64,000 bases of DNA from Prunella strophiata (lineage: Eukaryota > Chordata > Aves > Passeriformes > Prunellidae): positions 45,441,490-45,505,489 of the forward strand of contig JAZBQD010000014.1 in NCBI GenBank assembly GCA_036583965.1. Reading direction: 5' to 3'. This document shows positions 26,001-38,760 of this stretch, piece by piece; the first letter of the stretch is position 1; each line of letters opens with the position of its first letter. The translations under genes were made by a program, and so were the position numbers. The notes under the pieces were generated by a model, which was not told the DNA's origin, searched no databases, and was given only the letters and a program-made list of their open reading frames with translations.

Positions 26001-28254
26001 ATCTGTCACTCCCATTTGGAATCCTGAAACTACTTCATTCTTTTGCTCACCATATTCTCTTAATCAGAATTATAATTATTTTCAGGACAAAATTTGCAAC
26101 AAATACAAAACAGTGTTGAAATTTTGTGTTGAAAAACAGAGCAATCCTTATTGGTTGCATAACTTTCATTTAGTTGGCTAACCAGTTTATTGATCCAGGA
26201 GAAAGAAAACATACAATATCTCATTTTTCTCTACAAATCTTTCACTTGTGAATCTGTCTGATTCCAACTGCCAACACTGTGCCCTTTCAAATTAAGATTA
26301 TGAAAATTATTCACTTTGGTTCTTTTGATAAAAGTCCCATTAACCACATAAGTGTATAATTTCATTATCTTCTCACATTTCTCTACTAGATTATATTGAT
26401 AATTAACATGACAGGTTTTTGCTAATATCATTAGCAGATATTAACAGTATCATATTATGTCATATATTAGATGGGAATAATTTGTTAGATTCATTATCAT
26501 TATCATCATTTTACCAAGGTAAAAACTAACTAGCTATTCTAGGTCATCTAGAATACCAAACCCTGACATGATTGCCAAATTGGAAACTATACCTGTAGTA
26601 ATGGGAGGACACATACAGCCCAAAGAGGTACTGCAATCAAAAATATTAATTCCTGCAGCCTACATCCTCTTTTTATTAATATTGAACTAACTGAGAACAT
26701 TTTAGTTTTAGGCACATTTTAAGGTGTCAAAGACAATGGTTTTGAAGTGAATTTCAAATGTTAAGATTCACTGTACTACTAAGATGAAAATTTCACCTGA
26801 TATATACTGGTTTTTATTTTCTCTCTTCCTGCAATACATGTAGAAATGCTCCTCTCAGTAATGCCTTTCCCAGCCTAAGAAAAGAGAGGATCAAACTTTT
26901 TTCTAGATTTTAAGTTGTGGATTTTAAAATTTGACGCAGCAGCAAAACTCTAGCCTGCAGAATCTGCAGTTATTAAACACAGCTCTCTATAAAATTCTTC
27001 CACTTTGAACTCACTTTTTCTGCTCACCCAAATCCTCTCCCTTAGCAGTTCTTCTGCCATTACTTTTGTGACAGAAACTATCACGGGAGAGGCTGCAGGC
27101 TGACCTTTGGTTACCTGTTCTGTGTATTTACTCAGCCTCAGAGTGGAGGTTGCTGGCCAGGCCAGTCTTCCAGCAAACAGGCTCTGTGAAAGGAGGAAGA
27201 GGTGCACAGGAGCAGAGGAGAAAACAAAAGGGTTTAAAATTCTTTGTATCCCAGAGGGGGAAATCACAGCATCTACCGCCTTGGACAGCCCTGTTGGCCT
27301 GCTCCTCTTCTAAGGAAATTCTGAATGAAAAATAATGCTCTTGTTTTCAAAAAGTGGTGACAGAGGTGGTCACAGCAGCATTGCCTCCTCATCACTGCTA
27401 CAGCTTACTGGGTTAAATTCTTGTAGACCTGTGACTGCTAAAAGAGTCTGGCAATACCTCTGCCTACGTCCAATAGTAAGAAATAACTCCCCAGCCACAC
27501 TTCTCCCTCAAAGGAGCTAATTGCTATACTTTCCTTATTGCCTAGGACTAACCAAAGGTATTAAAATTTTCTAATCTGCTTTAGGCAGCATATGCAAAAT
27601 GAGGAACCCTTAGTGTAATAGGTGTTTTCAAGGTGTTTTGTATGTTTTGTTTTGATTTTTTTTAATTTATGGAAGGGGGAGAGTTATTCTTTGTACAATG
27701 GAAGCCTGAAACTTCTCATCTCCTTCTATTTATGTTTGTTAGGGAATAATATTTAAAAATGTCTTTTATTACTTTTCCTTTAGAAGTGTACTTTCTTTTT
27801 TAAAGAACACTACTATCAAAAAGATAATTGAGAAGCTTACAAGTAATAAAAAATATTAACCATGTATGGATAAGTGAATTACTATTTTTTTGATACAAGT
27901 TATGATTATGAGTTTAAAAACTCAAAAATATTTCAATTCAATAAAAAATCTAAAAAAGCAATAGGTTTCATATGTCTTCTGTTAAAAGATATGAGCATAT
28001 ATATACAGAAGACTGCAGATACCTACTTTTGAACTGGTGGTGTTCTTTCAGACTGATCTTTCAAATTACAGAAATGAACAATTGCAATTTGAAGTAAGCA
28101 GCAAAAAAAAAATAAATAAATTTTTTTGTGTTATTGGATGCATATCTAAACAAAGATGCTATTTTTTCTTGCTGTATAAGACAATGCTATGGGGTTGCTC
28201 ATCATTAATCTCTTATGAAGATCATAAGAAATGCCTTATTTCTGTGTGTGAGCA
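23003..28254. other. AT-rich intron stretch, no recognised element but simple repeats
   Basis: I see no exon, RNA gene or repeat family apart from the G/T tract at 25645-25750. The patch at 26950-27520 is slightly GC-richer and has several overlapping short reading frames on both strands, but no protein family is recognisable. Confidence 0.6.
25645..25750 (+). repeat. G/T-rich low-complexity tract
   Basis: Alternating G-runs and T-runs (GGGTTGG, GGGG, GGTTGGTTGG, TTTTGTTTGGG) cover about 105 bp. Reading frames on either strand through it are compositional artefacts. Confidence 0.85.
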
Positions 28255-28700
28255 GCAGTCCATATAGGCCAATAGTCTGTCTCCAGACAACTGGAAAAGC
28301 AGACAGTGCCCAGGTAAAACACATTGGCTTGACTACTCTCCATAAGCATCAAGATTTAATCTATCAAAGATGCTTGATTGTACATTGTTGCCTGTTTGTT
28401 TTATTATCTGCTTACGGATCTGTTATCCATGAATTTGTCTAAACAATTTTTATACTTGCTTATACTGTCTGCCTTCAAAGCATCCTGGGGCAACAAATTC
28501 AAGAAGTTAATTATCTGCTGCACAAAGACTTTCTTCTGTCTTTTATAGATCAATCTTCCACGTAAAAAGCCTCTGCTTCTGTACTGTAGGATTTCATTAA
28601 TAGTTCAGCTGGTCCATAAGCATTGTTTTTGTTGTTTTTAACCTCTTTCTATGTCCATCTTTAAAATCATGTCTCAAGAAGCAAGAACTGACTGCATCTT
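28255..28700 (-). mobile_element. Ancient LINE relic (CR1/L3-like)
   Basis: The plus strand has CCAATAGTCTGTCTCCAGAC. Further on it has CATGAATTTGTCTAA and CTGCCTTCAAAGCATCCTGG, then GGCAACAAATTCAAGAAGTT, AATTATCTGCTGCACAAAGA, CTTTCTTCTGTCTTTTATAG. This follows the pattern of an old amniote LINE 3' region ('...ccacagcatcctgtggcaatgagttccacagattaattatgcattg...'), seen in antisense. Many substitutions and indels mark it as far older than the CR1 copies elsewhere. The exact family is uncertain. Confidence 0.6.
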
Positions 28701-31700
28701 TTAGGGGTATTTTACTCCCACGCTGTTAAGTTAGCTCTATATTTCAAATATTTTCTTAGTTTTTCAGCTTTGGAATTACACATTTAGATCAGTGGAAATC
28801 TAATAGAGAGAAATCCTTAATTCAGGAAAAGTCTAATATTTTTCAGAGCAGCCTTCTTTTTGCCACATCAGCTCATGTATAAACAAGAGCTACGTTACAC
28901 GTAGCCCAGTGCTGGGAAGTAGTAAAGAAATGCCTCGTGGAGCCTAAAAGGATTTATATAGGTGATCTTTGCTCTTAGGAGTAGATGTTAATACCAATTC
29001 TCTTTTTTCTCAAACCAATGAAATTTCATATTGTTTTGTTAAAAAGAAAAGCCTGCAAAGCAGTAAAATTTTCAAACCAAAGATCGTCAAAAAGATAATC
29101 TGAATTACCTGCAAAAGAAAAGAGCACTGCCCTCATTAATACTTCCACTGCATTCAATAACCTCACATAACTGAGTCAATTGATAGTTCATTAAATTGCT
29201 GCATTTCTCACATTCTCCTTCTCAAATATGTTTTCCCATTTAATGTTACTGAACCAAGAAAATGCTCATTCAATAGTCATTCTTGGAAAAGCCCTCAGAA
29301 TTATTCTTTGATCATTTTAAATATCAACAGAAAATCTAATTCTGCATCTGGCCATAACAGTAACTTCCTTGTCATTCCCTTGTGTTAGCAGAAACACAAG
29401 CATGCTGAATAGTCTACTGAGTCTTGCAGTGTTAAGAAATACTTGTCAAGAAGGGAATTTTTACATTTCTTCTTTTAAGACACAAAGTGCTACAAAGGAA
29501 GCATTTCTGAATTTGCTTTACAATCTTACATCATGAGACTGGGAAAAAATAGATATTTTTGTATAGCAACAGAAAATCCCAGCATGCTGGTATTTCTAGA
29601 AAGAAAAGTGTTATCAGCATGATCAGATGGTGCTGAATAAGTGAGAGTACAATGATAAGAAGCCTCCTAGTCAAAATAGTCTGAGACAGACAGAAACTCT
29701 AAATTCTTATTTATAAGCAACAGAAAAGAAGAAAAATATCAATAAAAGTTAGAAATATTTCTACTAATGATGGCCACAAAAAATTTATAAATTTAGGATT
29801 GAAACACAACAAATTATATGTTGCTAAACATATTTTGAAATCATGAATATCAGGCTCCACCTGCTTTAGCAAAGTGTAAGGCTCAGTAATTCAGCCGAAA
29901 GCTGAATCTGAGGTGTAAGAAAGAAGAAAAAATTATAAACATGAAATGTACCACTACTTGACTATTACTCTGAAAATTTTCATTGCCTTTTGTGAGTATA
30001 CATTTTAAAGCTGAAATTTTACAGGTATCATGAAAAGCAAAAGGATCAAGAGTAAGACTTCAGTCCAGTGTCTTATAGAATTAAACTACTTAAAGATTAA
30101 AAATTTCAATTCCAGACTATTAAATCAGTTATCATAGTCTGGTGACTCAAACCAGCAGAAATTGTTTGCATGTTTTCACAGAGGTTTGCAATGTTGACCT
30201 AACCAAAACAAAGCTCCTCACATGCTTGTCATTTTGCTCTTGAAAGAACATAATATAGCTATATGTAACTTCTGCATACAAGACTTTACTACCCATATGG
30301 AGAAGCCAGTAAAAGGTAGAGAAGATTTAGCATGACTATCCACATTTATTAGAATAATTTTTAGTGAAGATTAATAGGTTTGTGCAAGGCTGTTTAACAA
30401 AACTCAGATTTTGTAAGTGACAGACAAGACCCTATCTTCCTTATTTGACCACTCGTGTGGCTTTATTTGTAAAGATTGGTTGTAATTGCAATTATTGTCT
30501 TGATTTTTTCCCAGCAATTGTGGCTACTCTAGTACATTAAGATAAAATAATTTGTCTTCATTTTTCTAATAACTTAGGTGTACAAGACCCAGTCCCATCT
30601 CCTCCCGTTTGTTCTTCAACACTAGAAAAATACAACTTATTTTTCTGAACCGGGGCAATGGGCCACAAAGAGAAAAGCAAAAAAAACCCTGATATTAGCA
30701 TGTTTCTGCCAGCTTCTTCCTTCAAGTCCATAGATGAATGGATTTGCAGGGTTTTTCCCCACAGGAATGAAAGTATATCACAACAGATGTACCAAAGGAG
30801 GTGGGAATAAAATAACGTGGTTTTAGTACCACAAATGCCAAATCAGTCACAACTACCAGCAGCAAGAGCTTCTGTCACAGATGTTGGACCTTGCTCACCT
30901 CTTCAGTGGCCAGACAGAGATGCAATGTGGCCACTGAGAGTGTGTCTGTGTGAAGGATAAAATACTGGCATATAGCAGAGAAGCAATCAAAGGTCTGCAT
31001 ATTTCACTGGAGTGCAGATCTGGGTTGAAGAGACTCCTGCTGCAGTTGCTATGCTTTAAAACACACATACTTCCCAACTGTGCAAGGGGATCCAAGGGAG
31101 CCAACTTTCCCTGCCTTTCTTTCAGATGAGCTGCTCCAGCACAATTCCCCATCAGTCATAATCTGTCACTTCTGCTGAGCATTAAGATTGTAATTAATTC
31201 CTCATGCCCAGCTATGCAAGGAAGCAGTACTGTATAATCCTCAGCAATCGTTCTCTCTGTCATAGCAGAGAATCTTTACAACAGAAAAAGGAATAATCTG
31301 ACAGACATGTGACAGCTCAAAAAACCCTTCAAACATTTGATTCAAAGCAAAAAATGCACACATGAATTTCTTGAGAAGATGCCTTTAGAGCTCTATTATA
31401 TTTCACCAGGCCTTGAGAGAGAGCAAGTAGGGAAATGTTGCATAGGAAAGCAAGAGTCATTGCCAGGCAATTCCCAGCTCTTCCTATTCAATGAATTAGT
31501 TAATATCTAGTTTAGAAGAGGGACAATCATACTTTGTTATGTCCTATTGGCAAAATTCCTAAGACATAAAAGCACATTATGTGCTTTTCTCCAGTGCACA
31601 ACCAGTCCATTTTTCAGCTTCTGAGCTGATGAGTTACAACAAGTACCTCAGTATGGAAAGTCAGTAGAAAGCAATAACCAGCAAAACAGCTGGTAGATCT

Positions 31701-32289
31701 GAAATAATCCTCATATCTAAAAATCTGCCTGCCATATTGCTGTGGAAATATTACAGCTCTTGCTGCACTAGAGAAAAAGTATTAGCAGCATCAAATCTAC
31801 CTACCAGTAGAGACACTGAGAAGGAAGTAGAAAGCAGGATTTCTAACCCGGTCTTTCACACTGCCAGCGCTAAGCGACTTCCCAGTTATACCAATAACAG
31901 CTTAAAAACAGCTATGAGGAAACCTGAAAATAAAAAGCACTAGATTCACATCAGTCAAACCAGTAACCTCTATTTCAGACTTTTGTAGTTTTAGTTTTTT
32001 CTTTTTTGTTGTTCTTTTTCTTCTTATATTTCTGTATTTCTTACTGTCTGTTATGCACTTCCCTCTTCCCTTATGCTTCCTCAAGGGAAAGGCTGATATA
32101 TGTTAGACTGATTCCACAACTTTTTCTCAAAACCTCTAACCAGCAGCAATTCCTAAGAACCCAAGCAACAGCTGACAGATGCACCTAGCAAGGGTTGATC
32201 GGTCTGTCCAATAAATTCTTAGTGTCCTTTCCAATTGAACACAGCCACAAAACCTGGAGCACTGCTTCACTGTGATACAGCCCTTCTGT

Positions 32290-32465
32290 AGAGCTGGACT
32301 CTTAAGCTTCCCAGGGAGGTGGTGGAGTCACTGTCCCTTCAGGTGTTTAAAGAAAGATTGGATGTGGCACTTTAATGCCATGGTTTAGTTGATAAAGTGG
32401 TGTAAGTTCATAGGTTGGACTTGATGATCTCAAATGTCTTTCCAGCCTAGTTAATTCTGTGATCT
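32290..32465 (+). mobile_element. CR1 LINE 3' end
   Basis: The plus strand carries the CR1 3' region in sense. It has GGAGGTGGTGGAGTCACTGT, then AAAGATTGGATGTGGCACTT, then GGTTGGACTTGATGATCTCA, and ends near ATTCTGTGATC, the usual CR1 terminal repeat. It is 5'-truncated, as most CR1 copies are. Confidence 0.88.
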
Positions 32466-32590
32466 CTACTCTCTTCAAAAGATCTCATTTACTCACAACA
32501 GCCAGCAAGATTCTTCCACACCTCCAAGATACAGCCATTTCATAAATTGGGTTGCAAAGCATAGCTTTGTGAAAAGCATATCCTTTATCT

Positions 32591-33000
32591 TGTGGGGGTA
32601 GTACTGAAGGTAATTTCACCCCCTAAAGAATTGCAGCTGTTCTGGTTACTAAGATTTGGAACAGGTGTGCCCTTAATAGGGCACAGGTACAGCCAATGAC
32701 ATTGAGCAGTGTAAAAGGAGGGACCAAGAAGACTAGGAGGAGACAGAATTCAGTTAGCAGTGCTGTGGTGAAGAAGGAGGATGGAGTCAGCACTGCAAGG
32801 AACAGAACTTGTGAAAAGGTATGGGACTTTCTACAGCAAGATAACATCTTAGAGCTTGCTGATATAACTAGTAACTTTATCTGTTTATCAATAATGACAT
32901 TATCTGCAAATTCCTCTGTTAACACAGTTCTGCTGTGGTCCATACCTGTTTCTCAAGAATGACAACCTTTCTAATAAAAAATATCCCTCTGAAAGCACAT
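32591..33000 (+). mobile_element. Probable solo LTR (family uncertain)
   Basis: The segment starts TGTGGGGGTAGTACTGAAGG. It contains a promoter-like GTAAAAGG at about 32709, preceded by a CCAAT-like AGCCAATGAC. Purine-rich GAAGGAGGATGGAGTCAGC follows. An AATAAA is present about 260 bp beyond the TATA-like site, near 32970. This order (TG start, CCAAT, TATA-like, AATAAA) is LTR-like and resembles songbird LTRs I have seen. The 3' end is unclear and no internal retroviral region is visible. It lies shortly after a CR1 fragment on the same strand. Confidence 0.5.
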
Positions 33001-34077
33001 TAATACAAGTACCAACCCAATAAGAGGTAGGTGATAAGGCACTAAATTGGTGAAAGTATCAGATTTTTCAGGCTGAAGATATTGGGAAAATTAATACTTT
33101 TTTTTTTCCATGCAGGAAAGTACAACTCCAGACTTGCTTGATAATCCTGTAGTTAGAGATAATTAGGAAACAATATGTGTGTGTGAATAATACATATACC
33201 AGTAAATAGACTTCAAGTAAAAAGACATGGATAGCAACTTTTGAACTCACTGAAAAAAATAATGAAAGCACATCAAACCTCAGGAATTGGGTAATTTAAA
33301 GCAATAGTGACCAGTAAAGGAGCATTTCCTGTATCCATAACATTAGCACTTATTACACTGCTATATCACACCAAAAAAAAAGAACATACAAAAGCTAAGG
33401 AAGACAGACACAGGAAAGAAAACTAAATACTTTCAGAGTGAAACCTGGCTCCAGCTTAATTGTAAGAGACAGGATATTTTATAGATGGATCAGTAATAGG
33501 AAGGGACAAGTACATAATGTTCTGATGTAGAGACCATTTGTGTTCAGTTGATATGCAGCTGATACAAGAAGTAAAATTACAATTCTTAGTTTTCTGTAGA
33601 TTTCCATGACACCAAGTTTTTTTAATGTAATGAATCACTTCAGTCTCACATTTCAATTTAAAGCATTTATGGCAATTATGAAACTCAGTGCTCAGTCTGA
33701 GCGAGTTTGAGAGTTTGACTGTTGTATGTTTGCAAGATGAATCACATAAAAGACTTCAGTCCCTGTTCAGAAAACACAACATATGGAATGAATACTAAAC
33801 ATTACTTTATCTTTCCAAAATATGTGGAATTAAAAGAACAGGAAAATAATTTGTTTCATAACAACCAGGAAGCACTTGGGAACTATTTACCCCCACTCCT
33901 TATAAGACAGCAAGCAAACAAGCAACCTATTTTCTGATATACTGCTTTTACAGGTAGGAGTCCCAGCAGGTGCATTCATGTGAACCATGGTGCTATTACC
34001 TCAAAGGGCTTGAATCTTGTACAATAATATACTTTCCTTGAAAAGCTAGATAGCTCAGAATAGAGAACTTTCGTGAT

Positions 34078-34150
34078 TTAAAAATCATATAATGGATTGA
34101 GTTGGAAGGAACTTTAAAGATCTTCTAGTTCCAATCCCCCTGCCATGGGG
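34078..34150 (-). mobile_element. Short CR1 LINE 3' end fragment
   Basis: Antisense CR1 terminus. It reads ATCATATAATGGATTGAGTT, GGAAGGAACTTTAAAGATCT and TCTAGTTCCAATCCCCCTGC, then CATGGGGTCA. Similarity fades after about 34150. Confidence 0.85.
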
Positions 34151-34899
34151 TCACTGGTTCAAATTTCTCCTGAGTTTTAAAATTTAAATCTCACCTATAG
34201 ATCAGAAAATATTTTTGGATATTTTTTTCTCCCCAAAAAAGCTATTGCTATGGTATGTACTCAATCAAATGTCTTATCAGCTACCAAAATCAGAGCAAGC
34301 ACAAAGACTAAAACATTGTTCAGATTATTGTTTTATCTTCAGGGCACTAATGATCATGCAATTATGGGATATAAAAATTAAACTAGACAGCAATTATTCA
34401 ATCTGTTGAAAAAATACCTAAGGATTTAAATACACCAACATAAAGAAACTCAGTTTTATAGACCATGTAGTTCCTTCTTCTCATACATTGCATATCAAAT
34501 ACTTTTTTATTATACTACATGATTTTGTAGAAATTTCACCTTCTTAGAAGTATGCAATGTGGCACAGTTATTGTTGCCATGGGAACAATAATATTAAATT
34601 TTGTGAGTTTTGCACACATGTTCTCAGATACAATGCTGCTTTCATGTACTGTTTAGTAATAAATTTTCTCTTTCCCCACCAGTCTTCAATGCACTACATT
34701 CTTTCAAGAGGTAGACTGCCCTCCCTGTTGAATTTCTGCCGTTTTTAAAGTGGAAGTTCTACCATCAGCTTCAGTAGGGGGGCATAATTTCATCCCAGGC
34801 CTCTGCTCCAAATGCATTTGCTTAGGAATATGCCCTGAAGATATGATTCTGGTTTCACTTATGCAGAACAGAAAAGAAGAAACAGGAAAAGCATTAATG

Positions 34900-34967
34900 C
34901 AAGAAAGCAAGACAAAACAAGAAAGCAAGACAAAGTCACAAAGCAAGAAATCAAGAAATCAAGCAAG
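34900..34967 (+). repeat. 18-bp minisatellite-like A/G/C repeat
   Basis: CAAGAAAGCAAGACAAAA and CAAGAAAGCAAGACAAAG lie exactly 18 bp apart, followed by shorter CAAGAAAT units. Simple purine-rich repeat. Confidence 0.8.
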
Positions 34968-37785
34968 TCTTCTGTTCCATGTCAGATTTATATGCTTTAT
35001 ATGATTTCTTTGGCAATTTTCTCATCATTCAGCTTAACAGTATAAATCCAAATGTAATATAATCAGAACAGTTTTTACGTCTCAAGAACTAACCGGTGTG
35101 GTTTCTGTCAATGACCTCTTGTCTGTTCTTTTTAAAAATTAAGTCAGACATTTATTACAGCTGTAATCGTAAATTCAGATATGCTGGGATAGCTGGGCCT
35201 ATCTACAGGAAATAGTGTCCAAAGAGGAAGCATTTATGGCAATATTTTGACATCAAAATTTATGGGCCTCTCTGCTTTACTCTGCCATTTACAAACTCTG
35301 ACATGGCATTTCTGTACTTGAGTTGAGCATTTTAAGGGGCTTAGTCATCTTCCAGCTACCTGTTAGAGCTGCAGAAATGGAGATGCACTGTAGCTTCCTC
35401 TGACAGAAATTATCTAGCCCTACAAATGTGCGTGTGTGTGTCTGTATTTCCATATACGCACTCCTGTGTGATGCACAGGAGCCATGCATTCCTCAGCTAT
35501 GCCAGTCCCCAGCTAACAGAAAGTTCCCTCCATAGTAAGTAATAAGTCAGAGGTTTCAGATTTTGGTATGCATTTTTAAAAAACAGTGACTTTTACCGTG
35601 AATTAATAACAGTATTTATTTTTTTGATTCCTTAGAGTGACTCTTAGAAAACTGAACTCCTCTCACTTCACAGTCAACAGAAGCTCCAGATATTCATCAT
35701 CTTTGAAAGCTGAAGGCTATGTCAATCTCCAAATGTCAGGTTTCTTTTCCATTTATTTGGTATTTATATAGCTTTTAAGAGGAGGAAGATGAGTGATGGG
35801 GTTAAATAAATGGATAAATGTGAATGATAAAACTCCTATTCCCTCAGACTTATCTGACATCCGTAAGAAATAGTATTTCAGTAAACACCCTACTAGAATA
35901 CCAGTGTGCCTGCAAAACACATAGTAAAACACCTCAGTTTACCTTAGATGGTAAACTGTTTGGTGAATCTTCAACAAACAATTGAGTAGCATCTTACAAA
36001 AGTGATATATTTTTATGGTTTTGGAACAATGAGTGAAATGCATACAGTACAGAAATAAAAGTAAACTAAAGTGTGGTTCCAAAGAAATAACTTTATATAC
36101 AAAATTGCTTTCATTTTTCAATAATGTTTATAGTGTATAAAGTCTTTAAAGAACAAAACATAAATTAGAAATACTGAAATGCTAAAAATGAACCCAGATA
36201 TACAATCTCTAATGAAAGCCAACTCTTTTTCAACTTTGTTGCTCCTGACAATAAAAATCTCTCCAGCTTCAAATATCCACACTCCTTTTATACAAAACTC
36301 ACTACCATTAAAGCTGCTTGAAGAGAGAAGGGAAACACATCAATGTGTTTCAAAAAAGCTGACAGGACTACATTATTTAACACGTCATACTGGTATTTTA
36401 AAATCTCAGTGTCTCAGTTTTCTATTGTACATTCAATAAAGTGGTCACACACAGCTTTAGCACAGTCCCAGTTGAATATTATGTTAGATCTCGTCTTCTC
36501 TTGCCTTTATTGGAAGGGAGGTTGGGTTCTAAAGCAGGAAGATCTGGGTTCCTAAGCCAGTATATGAACCACTGGGTTGAAGGCCATTACAGCCTTTAAT
36601 AAAAATACACGTTTGCATAATTTGTTTTTAATAAGAAATTTTTTTCACAATTAGAAAGTCAATGTTTAATTGTGTAACATTGTTTATACAGCCCTTAGAA
36701 ATTCTGCATGTATTCAGACTACTGTTTTCTGCAGTTTGCTATAAGAAAGTGCACTGGTGATATCTGTTTGCATTCAAGAGTTTTTAAAATAATGACCCCC
36801 TCAGAATTTATATCTAGTCTTGGAAACTGGTAGATAAGTGGTGAAGTCTGGCTGCAGATGTATGTCTCTGCTGATACAATTTAATCTATTACAGCCCAGC
36901 TCATCTTGTCACATTGCACATATATATACATATATTTTCAGCATGTGCCTGACTCTTCCTTAAACATTACCACAATTCATATCTTGGTTACAACTGACCA
37001 AAATGTGAATAGTATATATTAGGCATATACAAAATATTATATTAACAGATTTATTTTCATCGCACCATGGCGCTTGATGTATATTTTATTTAACCAAAAT
37101 CTCTAATCAATATATTCTTTTAAATTGTTCAGTATTTTGTCAGTGTTATTTGCTTCATTTTGTTCATTGTATTAGTAGCAGCATCAATTGCTAACCAGTA
37201 GATCAAACACCAACAGAATCTTTTTCCACTGCTGTGTTTGATAAAGATCATATCCTTATATTTTTTTAAAAAACGTTTATGTAAATATTCTCAAAAAAAT
37301 CCCTTTAATTATTGCAAATATCATTTTAGGTAACGTCTTAGAAGAAGGGTCATCACACTCAAAATAATTAGATTTCACTGTGATTCTTGTTCTCCAAGAT
37401 GTTAAAAGCAGCAATCAAGATTTGAGTCCCATTGTTAGATATTGTATAAAACCCATTAATTGGGATTCCACTTAGCTATATTTAAAAGTTACAAATCTAT
37501 TTTAAATTCATTACTATCAAAGGAAACACATTCAGATGAATTATCATTCATGGCATCTATCTTAGCAATCTATTTTATGCAATATAATTTTACATATCAA
37601 AAGTAGGAGGTATACTAGTGATTTTTAGAGGAACACTCAGTGGGAAAAGTAATTGCAACAAGAAATTCAAAGTCCTCAATCCATGGCTGTGACAGTAATA
37701 CACTAAAAAGTGTACTTCAGTTACTCAATAGTCATTGTATTTACACTGCACAGTAAGCTATTATTTTTTGTTCACAGAGCACAGA

Positions 37786-37830
37786 AGGCTGATGGGCTCA
37801 ATACTTTATTAGCCTCAGCATTCACAAAAA
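37786..37830 (+). pseudogene. LINE (CR1-like) ORF2 relic, KADGLNT motif
   Basis: One plus-strand frame reads KADGLNTLLASAFT. This resembles the KAE-LN-FFASVFT motif between the endonuclease and reverse-transcriptase domains of CR1-type ORF2. It is followed by a poly-A run and strongly diverged sequence. A further CR1-like plus-strand motif, SHVEYCLQLW (compare PHLEYCVQFW), occurs at about 38503-38532. The region between is not recognisable. The call rests on two short motifs. Confidence 0.5.
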
Positions 37831-38512
37831 AAAAAAAATTAAATTAATGATCAAATACTTAAGTAAAAGAACTTTAATGATGGGCTAGGATCACAAACCA
37901 GAATAAAGAGGGAATGTGCTATATAAGAAGATGTTAAATAGTAAGGAACTGAACAACATTTCTGCAATCATTTTGCAGTAAAGATTTCAGCACTACACCT
38001 AATTAAAAACAAAATATAAAAGAATCTTGATGAAAAACAAAGACAAGTACACTTGAGAGACGTAATACAGAGATGTATTAAGAGATGTGTTTTATAGAAA
38101 ACATGAAGGAAATGGACAACTCATCTGATCTTCTATCAGTTGCTGAGGCCTAGCTAGAGTACCACAACTTAAGAAAAAGTGAAATCTAATGGAGATAATC
38201 CATGATAGAGCAACGAAGGGATATTCTAAAAAAGATGTAGATCTCAGTGCAGGCAAAACAACGCTTCTGGGAAAAGTTAAATAAAGCCATGTCCTAATTT
38301 TATGCCCATAGGGATGGGCTCTGATCTAATTGTTACCATACACTAAAGGTATACTTGGGAAAATTATTGCCAGTTTGAGCAAAGGTTAGCTTAATATCTA
38401 TTAGCAGTCAAATCTGTTGTCATTTATAGTAAAGAATGGCAGAAAAAAAAAAAAAAATCCCAGAAACCGCCCTTTTGTTATTATAAAAAGCTGTGATGTA
38501 TCTCATGTTGAA

Positions 38513-38760
38513 TACTGTCTGCAGCTTTGGATTACTATGATTGGGCTGCAGGACTTTGCACTTGGCCTCGTGGAACTCTATGAGCTTTGCACAGACCCAC
38601 CCCTCAATCCTGAGAAGGTCCCTCAGGGTGTCATCCCTTCCCTCCAGCATGCTGACCCCACCACACAGCTTGGTGTCACCAGCAAACCTGCTGAGGTGCA
38701 CTGGATGGCAGTGTCTGTGTCACTGACAAAGATGTGACACAGCACACCCAATGTTGTAGA
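38513..38760 (-). pseudogene. CR1 ORF2 reverse-transcriptase remnant
   Basis: The minus strand translates to a piece of the CR1 LINE reverse transcriptase. It includes LSRFAGDTKLCGGVSMLEGR, then a decayed stretch, then KLIEFHEAKCKVLQPNHSNP. The family motif FADD is FAGD here, so one catalytic Asp is lost. The nucleotide sequence also matches CR1 in antisense on the plus strand (for example GTGTCACTGACAAAGATGTG and CACACAGCTTGGTGTCACCA). Both element ends are missing. At its low-coordinate edge it abuts or overlaps LINE-like sequence in the opposite sense. Confidence 0.85.

Noticed and set aside
28889..28905. GCTACGT-TAC-ACGTAGC inverted repeat
   Set aside because: Seven-bp arms with a short spacer are common by chance, although the CpG content is unusual for this window.
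30904..30936. CAGTGGCCA ... TGGCCACTG stem with a 15-nt loop, looked at as a small hairpin RNA
   Set aside because: The stem is only 9 bp plus weak extension, too short for a microRNA precursor.
38417..38737. 106-codon open frame on the plus strand
   Set aside because: Its C-terminal two thirds are the antisense reading of a CR1 reverse-transcriptase fragment. Only the short SHVEYCLQLW piece is of interest, as a LINE motif.
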